Of a stretch of 64,000 nt of DNA, positions 51,853 through 61,722 are shown one piece after another. The stretch is from positions 1,169,881 through 1,233,880 of the forward strand of contig NZ_PHUF01000002.1 of assembly GCF_002813245.1 (NCBI RefSeq), read 5' to 3'. Position 1 is the stretch's first letter. The number at the start of each line of letters is the position of its first letter. The translations under genes and the position numbers were made by a program. Below the pieces are notes generated by a model, which saw nothing but the letters and a program-made list of their open reading frames with translations, was not told where the DNA came from and ran no database searches. The stretch is from Novosphingobium kunmingense (GTDB taxonomy: Bacteria; Pseudomonadota; Alphaproteobacteria; Sphingomonadales; Sphingomonadaceae).

Positions 51853-53727
51853 ATGGCAGCACGCTCTAACAGTCAGGCCGAAGGCGACAAGCCGCTTAAC
51901 GCCTCCCGCCGCGTGCTGCTGGCCAACCCGCGCGGGTTTTGCGCCGGGGTGGAGCGCGCGATCGAAGCGGTCGAACAGGCGCTGCAGCGCGCCGGGGCGC
52001 CGGTCTATGTGCGCCGCGCCATCGTCCACAACCGACTGGTGGTCGAGGCCCTCGAGCGAAGGGGCGCAGTATTCGTCCAGGACGTGGCCGAGATTCCCGA
52101 AGGCGCCGTGACGGTGCTGTCGGCGCACGGCAGCGCGCGTTCGGTCAAGCTTGCCGCGCAAGGCCGGCATTTGCGCGTCATCGATGCCATCTGCCCGCTG
52201 GTCGCCAAGGTCCATGCCGAAGTCGAGACTTGGTACCGCGCCGGCCGCCATATTCTGCTGATCGGCCATGCCGGCCACCCCGAGGTGGTCGGCACGCTCG
52301 GCCAGGTGCCCGCCGGAGCAATCTCGGTCCTTGCCTCGCCGCGCGATCTCGACGCGCTCGACCTCGCGCCGAACACCTCGATCGCCTATGCCGTGCAAAC
52401 CACCTTTGCCGCGCGCGAGGCCGATGGGCTGATCGCCGCGATCAAGGCCCGCTTCCATGACGTCGCCGGCCCCCGCTCGAGTGACATCTGCTATGCCACC
52501 ACCAACCGCCAGCAGGCAATCGAGGCGATCGCGCCACTTTGCGACCTGGTGCTTGTGGTCGGCGACGAGATGTCGTCCAACGCCCGTCGCCTGGTCGAGG
52601 TGGCCCGCACCGCCGGCTGCCGCGAAGCGCGCCTGATCGCAGGAGCCGACGCCTTGCCTGCAGAGGCCGCAGGGGCGCGCAGCATCGGCCTGACAGCCGC
52701 CGCATCCACCCCCGAAACTGCCATCGCCGGGGTCTGCGAGGCCCTGCGCGCGCTGGGCTTCTCGATCGAGGAAGCACCGGGCGAAAGCGAACGGGTAAGC
52801 TTCCGCCCGGTGTCGTTCGAAGCGCTGCGCGAATCCGCCCTGTCAGGCTCGCTCGACGACCGGCTGACCCGGCTGCGCGCCGATATCGACGCTGAAATCG
52901 ACCGTGCGATCGGCACCGCGCGCGGCCGCGACCGGCGCCTCGCCGAAGCGATGCGCTATGCTGCGATCGGCGGGGGAAAGCGGTTTCGCGCCCTGCTGGT
53001 TGCGGCGGTGGCCGATCTTGTCGGCGGCTCCTATGCCCAGGCGCTGCGGGTCGGCGCAGCGATCGAATGCATCCACGCGCAGTCGCTGGTCCACGACGAC
53101 CTGCCCTGCATGGACGACGACGATCTGCGGCGCGGCGTGCCGACCCTCCACCGCAAGTTCGACGAAGCGACTGCGGTGCTGGCCGGCGACGCCCTGATCG
53201 CACTGGCCTTCGAGATCCTTGCCGACGAGGCAACCCACCCCGACGCCGCGGTCCGCGCCGGGCTGGTCCTGTCGCTGGCCCGTGCGGTCGGGCAGGACGG
53301 ACTGGCCGGCGGACAGATGATGGACCTCTTCCCCCCGGCCCGACCCAGCCGCCAGGACCTGTTCGACTGCGAGCAGCGCAAGACCGGCGCGCTGATCCGC
53401 TTTGCGGTCGAGGCCGGGGCCATGCTCGGCCACTGTTCGACGGATGAGCGCGCACGGCTGCTGACATTTGCCGAAAACCTCGGCCTGGTGTTCCAGATCC
53501 GCGACGACATGCTCGATTCGATCGGCGATGCCGCCGTGGTCGGCAAGGCTGTGGGCAAGGATGCCGGGGCCGGCCGCAAGAACGCGGCGGAGATGCTCGG
53601 CCTCGATGGCGCGGCGCGGCACGCGAGCCGGCTCGAAAGCATGTGCCACGAGGCGCTCGACAACTTCGGGCCCAAAGCCAGTCCCTTGCGCGACCTGGCG
53701 CGATTTGCCGTCAACCGGATGCACTGA
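51853..53727 (+). CDS. Fusion of HMB-PP reductase (IspH) and polyprenyl diphosphate synthase
   Basis: The 624-residue protein is one uninterrupted frame. Residues ~19-325 are IspH, which reduces HMB-PP to IPP and DMAPP; the cluster ligands are Cys30, Cys114 and Cys213 (spacing 84 and 99, like E. coli IspH), with RGFCAGV, DAICPLV and SSDICYATTNRQQA. Residues ~331-624 are an isoprenyl synthase: first Asp motif HDDLPCMDDDDLRRG (414-428), KTGALI, and second DDMLD at 551-555. The second half resembles FPP/GGPP synthases (IspA/CrtE). The product would link the last MEP step to chain elongation. Beside crtI it may act as crtE. The join is not a frameshift artefact. Confidence 0.93.
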   Translation: MAARSNSQAEGDKPLNASRRVLLANPRGFCAGVERAIEAVEQALQRAGAPVYVRRAIVHNRLVVEALERRGAVFVQDVAEIPEGAVTVLSAHGSARSVKLAAQGRHLRVIDAICPLVAKVHAEVETWYRAGRHILLIGHAGHPEVVGTLGQVPAGAISVLASPRDLDALDLAPNTSIAYAVQTTFAAREADGLIAAIKARFHDVAGPRSSDICYATTNRQQAIEAIAPLCDLVLVVGDEMSSNARRLVEVARTAGCREARLIAGADALPAEAAGARSIGLTAAASTPETAIAGVCEALRALGFSIEEAPGESERVSFRPVSFEALRESALSGSLDDRLTRLRADIDAEIDRAIGTARGRDRRLAEAMRYAAIGGGKRFRALLVAAVADLVGGSYAQALRVGAAIECIHAQSLVHDDLPCMDDDDLRRGVPTLHRKFDEATAVLAGDALIALAFEILADEATHPDAAVRAGLVLSLARAVGQDGLAGGQMMDLFPPARPSRQDLFDCEQRKTGALIRFAVEAGAMLGHCSTDERARLLTFAENLGLVFQIRDDMLDSIGDAAVVGKAVGKDAGAGRKNAAEMLGLDGAARHASRLESMCHEALDNFGPKASPLRDLARFAVNRMH

Positions 53728-53743
53728 TCCGCTGCAGGGAGCC

Positions 53744-54322
53744 CTAGTGCCCTGCCTCGATCGCCACGCGGATCGCCTCGGCCACGGTGCGCACGCCCAG
53801 CGCCTTGAGAGTCGCGGCGCGGTGCATCTTGATGGTCCGTTCGGTCAGGCCCAGTTCCCAGGCGATCTGCTTGTTGAGCCGTCCCTTGGCCAAGGCTTCG
53901 AGAATCTGCTGCTGGCGCCGGGTCAACGCGGCAATGCGTGCGCAGGCCTGATCCTTGCGGTTGGCACCGGCCTCGTCGATCGCCATTTGCGAACCGATGA
54001 AATAGAGCGGTTCGCCATCCTCGCCGAACAGCGGGGCGATCATCACCGCGTTGCGGAAGCGGGTGCCGTCCTTGCGGTAATTGGTCAGCTCCACCATCGC
54101 CGGCCGGCGGTCGGCTATGGCCCGGCGCAGTATCTCGGTCTGTTCGGGCTCGGTGCCGGCGCCGCGCAGGAAGCGGCAGTTGCGGCCGAGGATCTCGGCG
54201 CGGTCATAGCCGGTGAGCGCAATGAAGGCGGCGTTGCAGGCGACGATCGGGTTGTCGGGCAAGCGTGGATCGCTGACCACGGCAGCAACGTTGCTGTTCG
54301 CGATCAGGTCTTCGGGTGACAT
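53744..54322 (-). CDS. LOV-domain blue-light sensor with LuxR-type HTH output (EL222-like)
   Basis: The 192-residue protein combines a flavin-binding LOV domain (residues ~5-115; signature GRNCRFLRG with photoactive Cys49, and NYRKDGTRFRN, GEPLYFIGSQ) with a C-terminal HTH of the LuxR/NarL type (ALTRRQQQILEALAKGRLN, KQIAWELGLTERTIKMHR). It is close in design to EL222 of Erythrobacter litoralis, which dimerises and binds DNA on blue light. Here it lies 17 bases from the end of the IspH fusion gene, convergent. It may control nearby carotenoid genes, which is inference. FMN would be the cofactor. Confidence 0.92.
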   Translation of the reverse strand: MSPEDLIANSNVAAVVSDPRLPDNPIVACNAAFIALTGYDRAEILGRNCRFLRGAGTEPEQTEILRRAIADRRPAMVELTNYRKDGTRFRNAVMIAPLFGEDGEPLYFIGSQMAIDEAGANRKDQACARIAALTRRQQQILEALAKGRLNKQIAWELGLTERTIKMHRAATLKALGVRTVAEAIRVAIEAGH

Positions 54323-54387
54323 GGTCCAATCCTATCCCAGCCTAGCCTTGTCAGTCCATATCGCAGACGCAGCGGCGAAATCCTAGC

Positions 54388-55356
54388 TCACCCCTGATCG
54401 GTTGCCGGGCCCTGCGACTGGCGCGCGCCGACATGCGCCATGCCGCGCGCGGCGGCGAGCCGTTCCTGGCGGTGCCGTTCGCGGTAACCGGCGCGCTGTT
54501 CGTCGCTGCGCTCGTCATGGCAGGCGGGACAGCTGACCCCCTCCTCGTAGAGCGGAGAGGCCTGGCCGGCGGGATCGACCGGGCGGCGGCAGGCGCGGCA
54601 CAGCGCATGGCTCCCCGGGGAAAGGCCGTGGCCCACGCTGACCCGCTCGTCGAAGACGAAGCATTCGCCCCGCCACAGGCTGCCTTCGGCCGGGACCTCC
54701 TCGAGATAGCGAAGGATCCCGCCCTTGAGGTGATAGACCTCGTCCACGCCCTCCTGCTTCAGGAAGGCGGTCGACTTCTCGCAGCGGATCCCGCCGGTGC
54801 AGAACATCGCGACGCGCTTGCCCTGTGCCACCAGGGCGTGGCCCTCGCGCCGGAACCAGTCGGGAAAGTCCCGAAAACTGACGGTCTGAGGATCGACCGC
54901 GCCGGCAAAGGTCCCTGCGGTCACCTCGTAATCGTTGCGCGTGTCGATCACCACGGTATCGGGATCGGCGATCAGCGCGTTCCAGTCGCGCGGATCGACA
55001 TAGGTGCCAACGCTTGCCGCCGGATCGATTCCCTCGACCCCCAGGGTCACGATCTCGCGCTTGATGCGCACCTTCAGCCTGTGAAACGGCATGATGGCGG
55101 CCCCGGCGCATTTCACGTCGAGGTCGGCGCAGCCTGGTAGTGCGCGTATGTGGTCTAGCACTTTCGCGATACCCGGCGCCGGACCGGCGATCGTCCCGTT
55201 GATCCCCTCGCCCGCCAGCAGCAGCGTGCCCTTGACCGCGTTCGCCGCGCAGACCGCCAGCAAGGGCGCGCGCAGGGCCACAGGATCGGCGAAACGCGCG
55301 AACTTGTAGAGCGCGGCCACGGTCAACGGCACGGCGGAAGGCGGAGAGAGCGGCAT
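54388..55356 (-). CDS. trhO: tRNA uridine-34 hydroxylase TrhO (rhodanese-like)
   Basis: TrhO makes 5-hydroxyuridine at position 34 of tRNA using oxygen. The 322-residue protein has an N-terminal domain ([17 protein letters not shown]) and a rhodanese domain with the active-site Cys186 in [10 protein letters not shown]; a C-terminal segment CRACRRP...CPACHDE holds two CxxC pairs, probable zinc. This matches the YceA family. Confidence 0.93.
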   Translation of the reverse strand: MPLSPPSAVPLTVAALYKFARFADPVALRAPLLAVCAANAVKGTLLLAGEGINGTIAGPAPGIAKVLDHIRALPGCADLDVKCAGAAIMPFHRLKVRIKREIVTLGVEGIDPAASVGTYVDPRDWNALIADPDTVVIDTRNDYEVTAGTFAGAVDPQTVSFRDFPDWFRREGHALVAQGKRVAMFCTGGIRCEKSTAFLKQEGVDEVYHLKGGILRYLEEVPAEGSLWRGECFVFDERVSVGHGLSPGSHALCRACRRPVDPAGQASPLYEEGVSCPACHDERSDEQRAGYRERHRQERLAAARGMAHVGARQSQGPATDQG

Positions 55357-55426
55357 GGAGGCCGCGCCTTAGCCCTGCCCGCCGCGCTTGTCAGCCCCGC
55401 GCGCCTGCTGCTAGGCGCCATGCCCC

Positions 55427-57307
55427 ATGCTTACCCTTTCCGGCATCACGGTGCGCCTTGGCGGACGCACGATCATCGACGAGGCGAGCGCGAGCCTGCC
55501 GCCGCGCGGCCGGATCGGGCTGATCGGCCGCAACGGCGCCGGCAAGTCGACGCTGGTGCGCGTGATCGCCGGCATGCTCGAACCGGACAACGGCGAGGTC
55601 GCCATGCCGCGCGGCGCCCGCCTCGGCTATATCGCGCAGGAAGCGCCGGCGGGCGAGGCCACCCCGTTCGAGACGGTGCTGGCCGCCGACAGCGAGCGCG
55701 CCGCGCTGATGGCCGAGAGCGAGACCTGCGGGGATGCCCACCGCCTCGCAGAGATCCACGAGCGGCTTATCGCGATCGACGCGCATTCCGCCCCTTCGCG
55801 GGCGGCGCGGATCCTCAACGGCCTCGGCTTCGACGAGGCCGCGCAGCATCGTCCGCTCGACAGCTTTTCGGGCGGCTGGCGGATGCGCGTGGCGCTCGCC
55901 TCGCTGCTGTTCTCGCAGCCCGACCTGCTCCTGCTCGACGAACCGTCCAACCACCTCGACCTCGAGGCCGTGCTGTGGCTCGAGGATTTCCTCCGCTCCT
56001 ACCCGGCCACGATCGTGCTGGTCAGCCACGAGCGCGATTTCCTCAACAACGTCGTCGACCACATCCTGCACCTCGCCCAGGGCAAGCTGACGCTTTACCC
56101 CGGCGGCTACGACCAGTTCGAACGCCAGCGCGCCGAGCGGCAGGCCCAGATCGCCTCGGCCCGGGCCAAGCAGCAGGCCGAGCGCGAACGCCTGCAGGAT
56201 TACGTCGCGCGCAATTCGGCGCGTGCCTCGACCGCCAAGCAGGCCCAGTCGCGCGCCAAGGCGCTGGCCAAGCTGCAACCGATCGCCGAACTGATCGACG
56301 ATCCCTCGCTCAGCTTCGATTTCCCCAGTCCCGACGAACTGCGCCCGCCGTTGATCACGCTTGATCTGGCCTCGGTCGGCTATGGCGAGGAGCCGGTGCT
56401 GAGCCGCCTCAACCTGCGGCTCGATCCCGACGACCGGATCGCGCTGCTCGGTCGCAACGGCAACGGCAAGACCACACTGGCCCGCCTGCTCGCCGCGCAA
56501 CTGTCGCCGATGGCGGGGGCGATGAATGCCAGCGCGAAGATGCGCGTCGGCTATTTCACCCAGTACCAGGTCGAGGAACTGGACCGCGGCGAAACGCCGC
56601 TCCAGCACATGACCGTGCTGATGAAGGGCGCGACCCCCGCCGCGGTGCGGGGGCAACTGGGCCGATTCGGCTTTTCCGGGCCCAAGGCGACGACCGAGGT
56701 CGGCAAGCTGTCGGGCGGCGAGCGGGCGCGGCTCGCCCTTGCATTGATCACGCGCGAAGCGCCGCACCTGCTGATCCTCGACGAGCCGACCAACCACCTC
56801 GACGTCGATGCGCGCGAAGCGCTGATCCAGGCGTTGAACGGCTATGCCGGCGCGGTGGTGATCGTCAGTCACGACCGCCACATGCTCGAAATGACCGCCG
56901 ACCGGCTGGTCCTTGTCGACAGCGGCACGGCGAAGGAATTCGACGGCACGATCGACGATTATATCGCCTTCGTCCTGGCGAAGGAGCCCCAGGCCGCGCG
57001 CCGCGACGACGGCACCCGCAGCGTCAACAAGAAGGACCAGCGCAAGGCTGCAGCCGATGCCCGCGAGAAGGGTCAGGCGCTGCGCAAGGCGGCCAAGACG
57101 GCGGAGGCCGAGCTGGAGCGCCTGCAGAAACTGCGCAGCGCGATCGACCACGCGATGTTCGATCCCAAGGGGGCCGAGCCGGCCCTTGCCAGGCTGACCA
57201 TGACCGACCTGATGAAGCGCCGCGCCGAGATCGAGGCGAAGATCGATGACGCCGAGGCTGCCTGGCTTGAAGCGAGCGAGGCGCTCGAAGCGATCGTCGC
57301 GGCATGA
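55427..57307 (+). CDS. ABC-F family ATPase (Uup/YheS-like)
   Basis: The 626-residue soluble protein has two ABC domains: Walker A GRNGAGKST at 34-42 and GRNGNGKTT in the second half, with signatures FSGGWRMRVALA and LSGGERARLALA and LLLDEPSNHLDL/LILDEPTNHLDV. The linker of about 80 residues between domains and the Lys-rich, coiled-coil C-terminal part are ABC-F features. Such proteins act on ribosomes or in translation rescue. It overlaps the Gre-like gene by 4 bases. Confidence 0.92.
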   Translation: MLTLSGITVRLGGRTIIDEASASLPPRGRIGLIGRNGAGKSTLVRVIAGMLEPDNGEVAMPRGARLGYIAQEAPAGEATPFETVLAADSERAALMAESETCGDAHRLAEIHERLIAIDAHSAPSRAARILNGLGFDEAAQHRPLDSFSGGWRMRVALASLLFSQPDLLLLDEPSNHLDLEAVLWLEDFLRSYPATIVLVSHERDFLNNVVDHILHLAQGKLTLYPGGYDQFERQRAERQAQIASARAKQQAERERLQDYVARNSARASTAKQAQSRAKALAKLQPIAELIDDPSLSFDFPSPDELRPPLITLDLASVGYGEEPVLSRLNLRLDPDDRIALLGRNGNGKTTLARLLAAQLSPMAGAMNASAKMRVGYFTQYQVEELDRGETPLQHMTVLMKGATPAAVRGQLGRFGFSGPKATTEVGKLSGGERARLALALITREAPHLLILDEPTNHLDVDAREALIQALNGYAGAVVIVSHDRHMLEMTADRLVLVDSGTAKEFDGTIDDYIAFVLAKEPQAARRDDGTRSVNKKDQRKAAADAREKGQALRKAAKTAEAELERLQKLRSAIDHAMFDPKGAEPALARLTMTDLMKRRAEIEAKIDDAEAAWLEASEALEAIVAA

Positions 57308-57795
57308 GCGTCGCTTTTCGCCGCGAATCGGACGATGAGCATCTCGAACCCAGTTTCGAACTGCCGATCCCGCCTGGCCCCAATCTGGTCACGCCGCGCG
57401 GATTGGCGCTGATCGCAAACCGCATCGCTGCATTGGAAGCCGTGCTTGCCTCCTTCGCCGACCGTCCGGCCGATGACAGCGCGGTGAAGGCGGCGCGCCG
57501 CGACCTGCGCTATTGGCAGACGCGGCAGATCACCGCCGAACTTGCCCCGTTTCCTGATGGCGAAACGGTGCAGATCGGCACCCGCGTGACCTTCACCCTC
57601 AACGCGCAGGAGCGCAGCCTTGCCATCGTCGGTCACGACGAGGCAGACCCGGCAGAAGGGCTGATCGGCTTTGCTGCGCCGCTGGCCCGGGCGCTGATCG
57701 GCGCCGAAGTGGACGAGGTCATCGACTTCAACGGACGCGAGGGCGCAATAACGATTGTGGCGATAAGCGTTGTGCCGGACAGCCAAAAAGCCTAG
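57304..57795 (+). CDS. GreA/GreB-family elongation factor, atypical
   Basis: The 163-residue protein has the C-terminal FKBP-like Gre domain (IGTRVTFTLNAQERSLAIVG, GLIGFAAPLARALIGAEVDE, FNGREGAITIVAI). The N-terminal coiled-coil needed for transcript cleavage is recognisable (ALIANRIAALEAVL...YWQTRQITAEL) but its tip acidic residues are not obvious to me. It may bind RNA polymerase with altered activity. It overlaps the ABC-F stop. Confidence 0.8.
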   Translation: MSVAFRRESDDEHLEPSFELPIPPGPNLVTPRGLALIANRIAALEAVLASFADRPADDSAVKAARRDLRYWQTRQITAELAPFPDGETVQIGTRVTFTLNAQERSLAIVGHDEADPAEGLIGFAAPLARALIGAEVDEVIDFNGREGAITIVAISVVPDSQKA

Positions 57796-57847
57796 CGGGG
57801 CCGCAGAACCGCGGACGCAGGTCCGCAGCGGGCGCTCCGCCGCCCCG
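57796..57847 (+). other. Structured 5' leader of the DEAD-box helicase mRNA
   Basis: CGGGGC (57796-57801) can pair with GCCCCG (57842-57847), and inside lies a perfect hairpin GCGGAC-GCAG-GTCCGC (57811-57826). No T-tract follows. It may serve as a transcript end for the Gre-like gene or as a structure sensitive to the helicase. Confidence 0.4.
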
Positions 57848-57863
57848 ATCAAGATAAGAGACC

Positions 57864-59612
57864 ATGACCTTCCAGACCCCTTTCGCGCTTCTTGCTGAAG
57901 CGCTTGCCGCGCGTGGCTATGCCGCGCCCACCCCCGTCCAGTCTGCCGTGCTGGAGGACGAGGCCGCAGGCCGCGACCTGATCGTTTCGGCCCAGACCGG
58001 CTCGGGCAAGACCGTCGCCTTCGGCCTCGCCATGGCGCAGCAGGTGCTTGACGCCGATGGCCGCGCGCAAGGTGGCACGGCGCCTGCCGCGCTGATCGTC
58101 GCCCCCACGCGCGAACTGGCCCTGCAGGTCAGCCGCGAACTGATCTGGCTCTACGGACCGACCGGCGCGCGCGTGGCGACCTGCGTCGGCGGGATGGATC
58201 CATCGAAGGAACGCCGCGCGCTCAATCACGGCGCGCAGATCGTGGTCGGCACCCCGGGACGCCTGCGCGATCATCTCGAACGCGGCGCGCTCGACCTGCG
58301 CGATCTGCGGGTGGCCGTGCTCGACGAAGCGGACGAGATGCTCGACATGGGCTTTCGCGAGGACCTCGAGGAACTGCTCGACGCCACCCCCGACGGGCGC
58401 CGCACCCTGCTGTTCTCGGCCACCATGCCAAAGCCGATCGTGGCGCTGGCCCGGCGCTACCAGCAGGACGCGCTGCGCATCTCGACCGTCGCGGAGAGCC
58501 GCGGCCACGGCGACATCGCCTACCAGGCCATGGCCATCGCGCCCGCCGATATCGAAAACGCCGTGGTCAACCTGCTGCGCTATCACGAGGCGGAGACGGC
58601 CATGCTGTTCTGCGCCACCCGCGACAACGTGCGTCATCTTCACGCCAGCCTGACCGAGCGCGGCTTTGCTGCCGTGGCACTGTCGGGCGAACACAGCCAG
58701 AACGAGCGCAACCACGCGCTCCAGGCGCTGCGCGACCGGCGCGCGCGGGTCTGCGTCGCAACCGACGTCGCCGCGCGCGGCATCGACCTGCCCAGCCTGT
58801 CGCTGGTGATCCATGTCGAGATCCCGCGCGATGCCGAAACGCTCCAGCACCGCTCGGGCCGCACCGGCCGCGCCGGCAAGAAGGGTACGGCAATCCTGCT
58901 GGTGCCCTATCCGCGCCGCCGCCGGGTCGAGGGCATGCTGCGCGGCGCCAACATCGCCGCCGAATGGACCGATGTGCCGTCCGCCGCCGATATCCGCGCC
59001 GCTGATGCCGAACGGCTGATGGAAGCCCTGCTCGCGCCGGTCGACCTTACCGACGAGGACCGCCACCTGGCCGCCAAGCTGATGACGCTGAAATCCGCCG
59101 AGGATATCGCCGCGGCCCTGGTCCAGGCGCACCGCGCGCGGTTGCCGGTGCCCGAGGATCTGCTGGCCAGCGACGCGCCGCCGCCCAAGGGCCCCCGCCC
59201 CGGCTTCGAGGGCAGCACCTGGTTCCGGCTCAATGTCGGACGGCGGCAGAACGCCGATCCGCGCTGGATCCTCCCGCTGCTGTGCCGCCGCGGCCACGTC
59301 AGCCGGGCCGATATCGGCGCGATCCGGCTTGCGGCCAACGAAACGCTGTTCGAGGTGGCCGGGCCGGTGGCCGCACGCTTCCTCGATGCGGTGCGGCGCA
59401 CGGCGGAGGAAGACGACGGGGTCGAGATCACGCCGAGCGACGGCGCCCCGCGTGAAGCCGCCCGCGCCGCGCGCCGCGACAACGCTGGTGGCCCGCGTCC
59501 GGCGCCGCGCCCGCACCGGGGCAAGGCGCAGGGCGCCGACCGGACTGCACCCGGCGATGGCAAGCCGTTTCGCAAGAAGGGGCCGTTCAAGGGCCGCGCA
59601 CCGAAGGGGTAG
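57864..59612 (+). CDS. DEAD-box RNA helicase with DbpA-type RNA-binding domain
   Basis: The 582-residue protein has Q motif PTPVQSAVL, Walker A AQTGSGKT (43-50), PTRELALQ, LDEADEMLDMG, SAT motif and HRSGRTGRAGKKGTAI. After the core there is a domain like the DbpA RNA-binding fold (TWFRLNVGRRQNADPRWILP, RADIGAIRLAANETLFEV), then a basic, disordered tail. DbpA-type helicases act on 23S rRNA; a wider role is possible with this tail. Confidence 0.93.
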   Translation: MTFQTPFALLAEALAARGYAAPTPVQSAVLEDEAAGRDLIVSAQTGSGKTVAFGLAMAQQVLDADGRAQGGTAPAALIVAPTRELALQVSRELIWLYGPTGARVATCVGGMDPSKERRALNHGAQIVVGTPGRLRDHLERGALDLRDLRVAVLDEADEMLDMGFREDLEELLDATPDGRRTLLFSATMPKPIVALARRYQQDALRISTVAESRGHGDIAYQAMAIAPADIENAVVNLLRYHEAETAMLFCATRDNVRHLHASLTERGFAAVALSGEHSQNERNHALQALRDRRARVCVATDVAARGIDLPSLSLVIHVEIPRDAETLQHRSGRTGRAGKKGTAILLVPYPRRRRVEGMLRGANIAAEWTDVPSAADIRAADAERLMEALLAPVDLTDEDRHLAAKLMTLKSAEDIAAALVQAHRARLPVPEDLLASDAPPPKGPRPGFEGSTWFRLNVGRRQNADPRWILPLLCRRGHVSRADIGAIRLAANETLFEVAGPVAARFLDAVRRTAEEDDGVEITPSDGAPREAARAARRDNAGGPRPAPRPHRGKAQGADRTAPGDGKPFRKKGPFKGRAPKG

Positions 59613-59647
59613 CGCGGCAGGGTCGCGAGCCTGGTCGCGACGCGCGG

Positions 59648-61696
59648 TCAGCCGCGTGTAAAGGTGCCGCCCGCCGCAGCCTTTTCGGCCAGCAGCCGTG
59701 CCGGCTCGATGCCCATTGCCTTGAGCCCCTCGACGATCTTCGGCAGTCCGACAGTGTCGGCCCAGAACATGGGACCGCCGGTATAGACTGGCCAGTTGTA
59801 GCCGAGGATACAGGCCACATCGATATCGCTGGCGCGGATGGCGATGCCTTCCTCCAGAACCCTGGCGCCCTCGTTGACCACCGGGAAGAGCAGGCGCGCG
59901 ACGATCTGTTCGGCGCTTTGCGGCCCTTTGTTCTCGACACCCTTGAACTTGGCAAAATCCGCGATCACCTGCGCAGCGACAGGACTGGGCGATGATTGTC
60001 GCTTGTCGTCGTAGTCGTAGAACCCTCCGTTCTGCTTCTGCCCGAGGCGGCCTAGCTTGACGAGGTCGCCCTGCAGGGTCCGCTCGTTCGACCCGCGACC
60101 GATCACGTCGAGACCGACAAGGTCGCTCATCGCGAAGGGGCCCATGGCAAAGCCATAATCGTAGAGCGCCTTGTCGATATCCTGCGGGCTCGGGCCCTCA
60201 AGCACCAGTTCGGTCGCCGCGCGGCTGCGCGGACTCATCACCCGGTTGGCGATGAAGCCGGGGCCGACTCGGCTGACGACAGGCACCTTGGCAATGGTCT
60301 TCGCGATCCTGAGCCCAGTTGCCAGCACCGCGTCCGAAGTCCTGGCCCCGCGCACGATTTCGAGCAGCCGCATGACGTTCGCGGGCGAAAAGAAATGCAG
60401 GCCGACGACGCTTTCGGGTCGCGCGGTGGCGCTGGCGATATCGTCCAGATCGAGAAACGAGGTGTTCGAGGCCAGGATCGCGCCGGGCTTGGCAACGGCG
60501 TCCAGCCGGGCAAACACATCCTTCTTGATGCCCATTTCCTCGAACACCGCCTCGATCACCAGATCGGCGTCCTTCAGCGCGTCAAGCTCGAGCGCCGGGG
60601 TGATCAGGGCCATGCGCTGTTCGACCTGCTCGGTAGTCATCCGGCCCTTGGCGGCGCTGTTCTCGTAGTTCTTGCGAATGACTCCGAGACCGCGGTCAAG
60701 CGCGGCCTGGTTCATCTCGACGAGGGTGACGGGGATGCCAGCGTTGAGGAAGTTCATCGCTATCCCGCCGCCCATGGTGCCCGCGCCGATCACGCCGACG
60801 GCTTTGACCGGCAGTGCCGCAGTGTCCCTGGCCAGATCCGGAACCTTCGCGCCCTCCCGCTCTGCGAAGAAGTAATACCGCTGCGCCGCGCTTTCGGTGC
60901 TGGTCATCAGTTCGCCGAACAGTTCGCGTTCGCGCGCCATGCCCTGGTCGAACGGCAGTTCGGCCGCCGCCTCGATCGCCTTGACGATGTTGAACGGCGC
61001 CTTGAAGCCACGAAACGCGCGGGCGTTCTTCTTCAGATAGTCGGCATAGAGCTCGCTCTGCCCGCGATAGGGTTCGACCTTGTCCTGGCGATCGCGCACC
61101 CGCAACAAGGGGCCGCCTTCGGCCACCAGCTTGCGGGCAAAGGCGATCGCGTCCTCACGCAACTTGCCCTCATCGGCGAGGGCATCGATCATCCCCAGTT
61201 CCAGCGCCTTCCTCGCCCCTACCGGCGCGCCGCCGGTGATCAGGTCGAGCGCCGCGGGGATCCCAACGATTCGCGGAAGGCGCTGGGTGCCGCCGGCTCC
61301 GGGAAGAAGGCCCAGCGCGACTTCGGGCAGGCCGACCTTGGCCGAGGGAACCGCGATCCGGTAGTGGCAGATCAACGCCAGTTCATAACCGCCGCCCAGC
61401 GCCGTTCCGTGGATCGCGGCGACCACCGGCTTGCTGCCGCCTTCGATGATGTCGAACACCTCCTGCAGGTTCGGTCCGCTCGAAGGCTTGCCGAATTCCG
61501 AAATGTCGGCGCCGGCGATGAAGGTCCGGCCGGCGCAGATCAGGACGATCGCCTTGACGCTGTCATCGGCAGCGAACTGGCGGAAACCCTCGTCCAGCGC
61601 CTTGCGGGTATGGGCCGACAGCGCGTTCACCGGCGGATAGTCGATGGTTAGGATGCCGATGCCGTCGATGACTTCGGTGGTGCCGACCTGGCTCAT
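59648..61696 (-). CDS. fadJ: Bifunctional enoyl-CoA hydratase / 3-hydroxyacyl-CoA dehydrogenase
   Basis: The 682-residue enzyme catalyses two steps of beta-oxidation. The N-terminal half is crotonase-like ([43 protein letters not shown]); the second half has the NAD fold [20 protein letters not shown] and the 3-hydroxyacyl dehydrogenase helices. Start ATG 61694-61696. It is last of a leftward fatty-acid group with fadA. FadB and FadJ cannot be separated by sequence here. Confidence 0.94.
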   Translation of the reverse strand: MSQVGTTEVIDGIGILTIDYPPVNALSAHTRKALDEGFRQFAADDSVKAIVLICAGRTFIAGADISEFGKPSSGPNLQEVFDIIEGGSKPVVAAIHGTALGGGYELALICHYRIAVPSAKVGLPEVALGLLPGAGGTQRLPRIVGIPAALDLITGGAPVGARKALELGMIDALADEGKLREDAIAFARKLVAEGGPLLRVRDRQDKVEPYRGQSELYADYLKKNARAFRGFKAPFNIVKAIEAAAELPFDQGMARERELFGELMTSTESAAQRYYFFAEREGAKVPDLARDTAALPVKAVGVIGAGTMGGGIAMNFLNAGIPVTLVEMNQAALDRGLGVIRKNYENSAAKGRMTTEQVEQRMALITPALELDALKDADLVIEAVFEEMGIKKDVFARLDAVAKPGAILASNTSFLDLDDIASATARPESVVGLHFFSPANVMRLLEIVRGARTSDAVLATGLRIAKTIAKVPVVSRVGPGFIANRVMSPRSRAATELVLEGPSPQDIDKALYDYGFAMGPFAMSDLVGLDVIGRGSNERTLQGDLVKLGRLGQKQNGGFYDYDDKRQSSPSPVAAQVIADFAKFKGVENKGPQSAEQIVARLLFPVVNEGARVLEEGIAIRASDIDVACILGYNWPVYTGGPMFWADTVGLPKIVEGLKAMGIEPARLLAEKAAAGGTFTRG

Positions 61697-61722
61697 GGTT
61701 GCGGTTCCTCTCGTAGCGCGCG

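Noticed and set aside
52800..52860. Frameshift or assembly error as the cause of the IspH-synthase fusion
   Set aside because: The frame is open without break and both halves are complete, with a short natural linker; no repeated or odd bases are seen there.
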